Below, in pieces: positions 62,408 to 64,000 of a DNA stretch of 64,000 nt. The stretch comes from Atopobium sp034113385. Lineage in GTDB: Bacteria; Actinomycetota; Coriobacteriia; Coriobacteriales; Atopobiaceae. Position 1 is the first letter of the stretch, and every line of letters starts with the position of its first letter. Where the stretch lies: NCBI RefSeq assembly GCF_034113385.1, contig NZ_JAXEXL010000009.1:1-64000 (forward strand), written 5' to 3'. Made by a program: the position numbers and the translations under genes. The notes beneath the pieces are model-generated. The model did not search any database and was not told the DNA's origin. It saw nothing but the letters and a program-made list of their open reading frames with translations.

Positions 62408-64000
62408 TCATGCATCTGGGGCATGCTCAAGTGAGCGATCAATGTCAAAGAGTATCTCGTCGCTCTCAAGGTTGGTTAGATTGCTCATAACATCACTTGC
62501 CAGCTCAAAGAGCTGTTCGTCCACTGCTGTGTGTGCAATAACATGCAATGACTTACGAATATCCTCATCAACATCTCTGGGGATATTGTTGTCTTGTAGC
62601 ACAGCGTCAATCTCGTCTATTTGTACGGGTTCATAGCTGTCTTTATGCTCTTCCATAAGAGCTTTGAGCTCGGCAGCTGCCATATCGTGCGCAGTGGACG
62701 CAAACTGTAGCGCCTTGGAGTAACAGGCGTCTGCTACACGCGGTTGGTTACGTTTCCACATATAGGAACCAAGGCGGTATAAGCCAATGCCCATGCTGTC
62801 TCCCGAATATGCATAACGCAAAAGGCTCAGAAGTTCTGTAAAGGCTCCGGGTTGATCTCCACCTTGTTCAAGGGCGCCAGCAAGAAGGAGACGTGCTCGA
62901 ATATCATAGGGGTTGAGTGCAAGGCACTTACGAGCAGAGCGTATACCTTGTTCGAGTTGACCTAAGCGTACTGATGCGCTGGCATACATTAGCAAGCAGC
63001 TGTAATATGCTGCAGGAACAAGGCGTGGCGTTGAAAGTGCATCGTCTGTCATGCGCGTACGGTTATATAAGGCACGCTCAGTATAGGTTTCAAAGTGGCG
63101 CCATGGTGTTTGAGGAGTAGGATTGTAAGTATGAGCTGTTTCTAAAGGCTCAAGTACCGAGGCAATAAGGCGGCAGGTTTCTTCATTTTTACCCTGTGTA
63201 AACAGGGTAAATGCTTTTTCGCGCACGCGTGATAGCTCATCTCCATAAGTAAACTCTTCCAAAATGGTTTGATAATCTTCTGCATCAAGCGTGCCTTCAA
63301 TGAGTTTTGAAGCAGTACGCGTAATGGCATCTGCAACAGCTGTGCTGGAGCTGTGAGCAGCGTCATCATTGCTGGGGGAAGTTGTTGCAGAAGTCACCGC
63401 AGAAGAATCTGTAAAAGAGCTTGTAGAATGCGCAAGGTTCATGAGTGCCTGTACATGTTCAGTTACCGTGGTACCAAGGTGCATACCTAATTGTTCTGCT
63501 ACCTGTTCTATATGTGCATGTTCGTTAATGCCAAACTCTGACACATGATGGGTGCCTAAAAGCTCGGCGCTTTTCTCGTCCAGCACGCGCGTGGATAGTT
63601 CTATGGATGCATAGCGCTCAGGAGGGCAAAAGAGCTCATCCTCTAGGAAGAAGTCTTGCTTGCAGGGGGCAAGCCAACCATCTTCTAGTGTAAGAGCTGC
63701 ACCGAAGGCATGGTAGCTTTCTTGCAGCTGAGCAAGAGAGCTTGTGGCAACAGAAGTAAAGGTATTACGCGTAAAGCACACACTGTACCGACAGCTCCGC
63801 GCTGTGGATGTGTTAATGACGCCTGCAACATAGACCTGCTGAACTGCCTCATTAGCATCAAATGCTGTGCTCGCAGCCAAGATTCCCAAGCGCAAAGCAT
63901 ACGTACTTGCAGCAGTATTGCGCATGTATTGAGAGGTGGGAAGCACGTTATGTACATCATCGGACCAATAGCTTTGTGGCATGGCGGCAGGTGGTGTAAG
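62408..64000 (-). CDS. TPR-like repeat protein, N-terminus cut by window edge
   Basis: At least 524 aa (the frame is open to the window edge, and the ATG at 63982 has no SD, so the start is probably outside). The C-terminal half has helix-turn-helix repeats like TPR: SVRLGQLEQGIRSARKCLAL, LLLAGALEQGGDQPGAFTEL, LYRLGSYMWKRNQPRVADAC. A Ser/Thr-rich stretch lies near residue 195-220 and the N-terminal third is unassigned. No signal peptide is seen in the visible part. A protein-interaction role is likely. Confidence 0.72.
   Translation of the reverse strand, partial: LTPPAAMPQSYWSDDVHNVLPTSQYMRNTAASTYALRLGILAASTAFDANEAVQQVYVAGVINTSTARSCRYSVCFTRNTFTSVATSSLAQLQESYHAFGAALTLEDGWLAPCKQDFFLEDELFCPPERYASIELSTRVLDEKSAELLGTHHVSEFGINEHAHIEQVAEQLGMHLGTTVTEHVQALMNLAHSTSSFTDSSAVTSATTSPSNDDAAHSSSTAVADAITRTASKLIEGTLDAEDYQTILEEFTYGDELSRVREKAFTLFTQGKNEETCRLIASVLEPLETAHTYNPTPQTPWRHFETYTERALYNRTRMTDDALSTPRLVPAAYYSCLLMYASASVRLGQLEQGIRSARKCLALNPYDIRARLLLAGALEQGGDQPGAFTELLSLLRYAYSGDSMGIGLYRLGSYMWKRNQPRVADACYSKALQFASTAHDMAAAELKALMEEHKDSYEPVQIDEIDAVLQDNNIPRDVDEDIRKSLHVIAHTAVDEQLFELASDVMSNLTNLESDEILFDIDRSLEHAPDA

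Overview
The window is 64 kb of a bacterial chromosome. It most likely comes from a coriobacterium (Coriobacteriia, family Atopobiaceae; something like Lancefieldella/Atopobium). This is an inference from moderate GC with no obvious strand-wide skew, SD-led genes using ATG/GTG/TTG starts, a clostridial-type single-chain PurL, an Rrf2/SufBCDSU operon, and desulfoferrodoxin next to ferritin (anaerobe or microaerophile). I cannot name the species. No CRISPR, tRNA, IS element or prophage was seen.

Layout. 1-126: 3' end of a 5S rRNA with its terminator. 176-7871: a DeoR-type regulator divergent from a seven-gene L-ascorbate-type PTS operon (IIA, IIC, IIB, a cytosolic propeller-like protein, UlaG, UlaF, UlaE); no UlaD decarboxylase is present. 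8001-11720: PurL. 11953-12825: class II aldolase. 13141-14238: secreted NlpC/P60 hydrolase. 14421-16054: DUF4256 protein and a membrane protein. 16121-21551: sufCBDSU plus an Rrf2 regulator. 21867-26267: gatCAB, a GIY-YIG protein and a histidine phosphatase. 26337-27740: AsnS. 27903-28091: orphan RelB/DinJ-like antitoxin. 28145-38808: addB, addA, dnaE. 38861-39289: FKBP/SlyD.

39473-48545 is the most unusual part. It looks like a phosphocholine/teichoic-acid-type surface polymer locus: a three-domain winged-helix/LicC/LicA fusion, a LicB-like permease, a YidC-like insertase domain fused to a CDP-glycerol-type glycerophosphotransferase, and two tandem membrane phosphatase/sulfatase-superfamily proteins related to LTA synthases. 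The expected LicD transferase is not in the window. A promoter with a palindrome between -35 and -10 precedes the first gene, whose own N-terminus is a winged helix, so autoregulation is possible.

48729-54776: desulfoferrodoxin with an incomplete N-terminal iron site, a NAD-synthetase-like protein with eroded catalytic motifs (possible pseudoenzyme), ruvCAB behind a LexA-type box, a small conserved protein, a cold-shock protein and ferritin. 54906-57893: divergent Sau3AI-like restriction-modification pair (predicted GATC), probably acquired. 57899-62225: HAD hydrolase, MmcQ/YjbR protein and two PepV-like dipeptidase paralogues. 62408-64000: a TPR-like protein that runs off the window edge.
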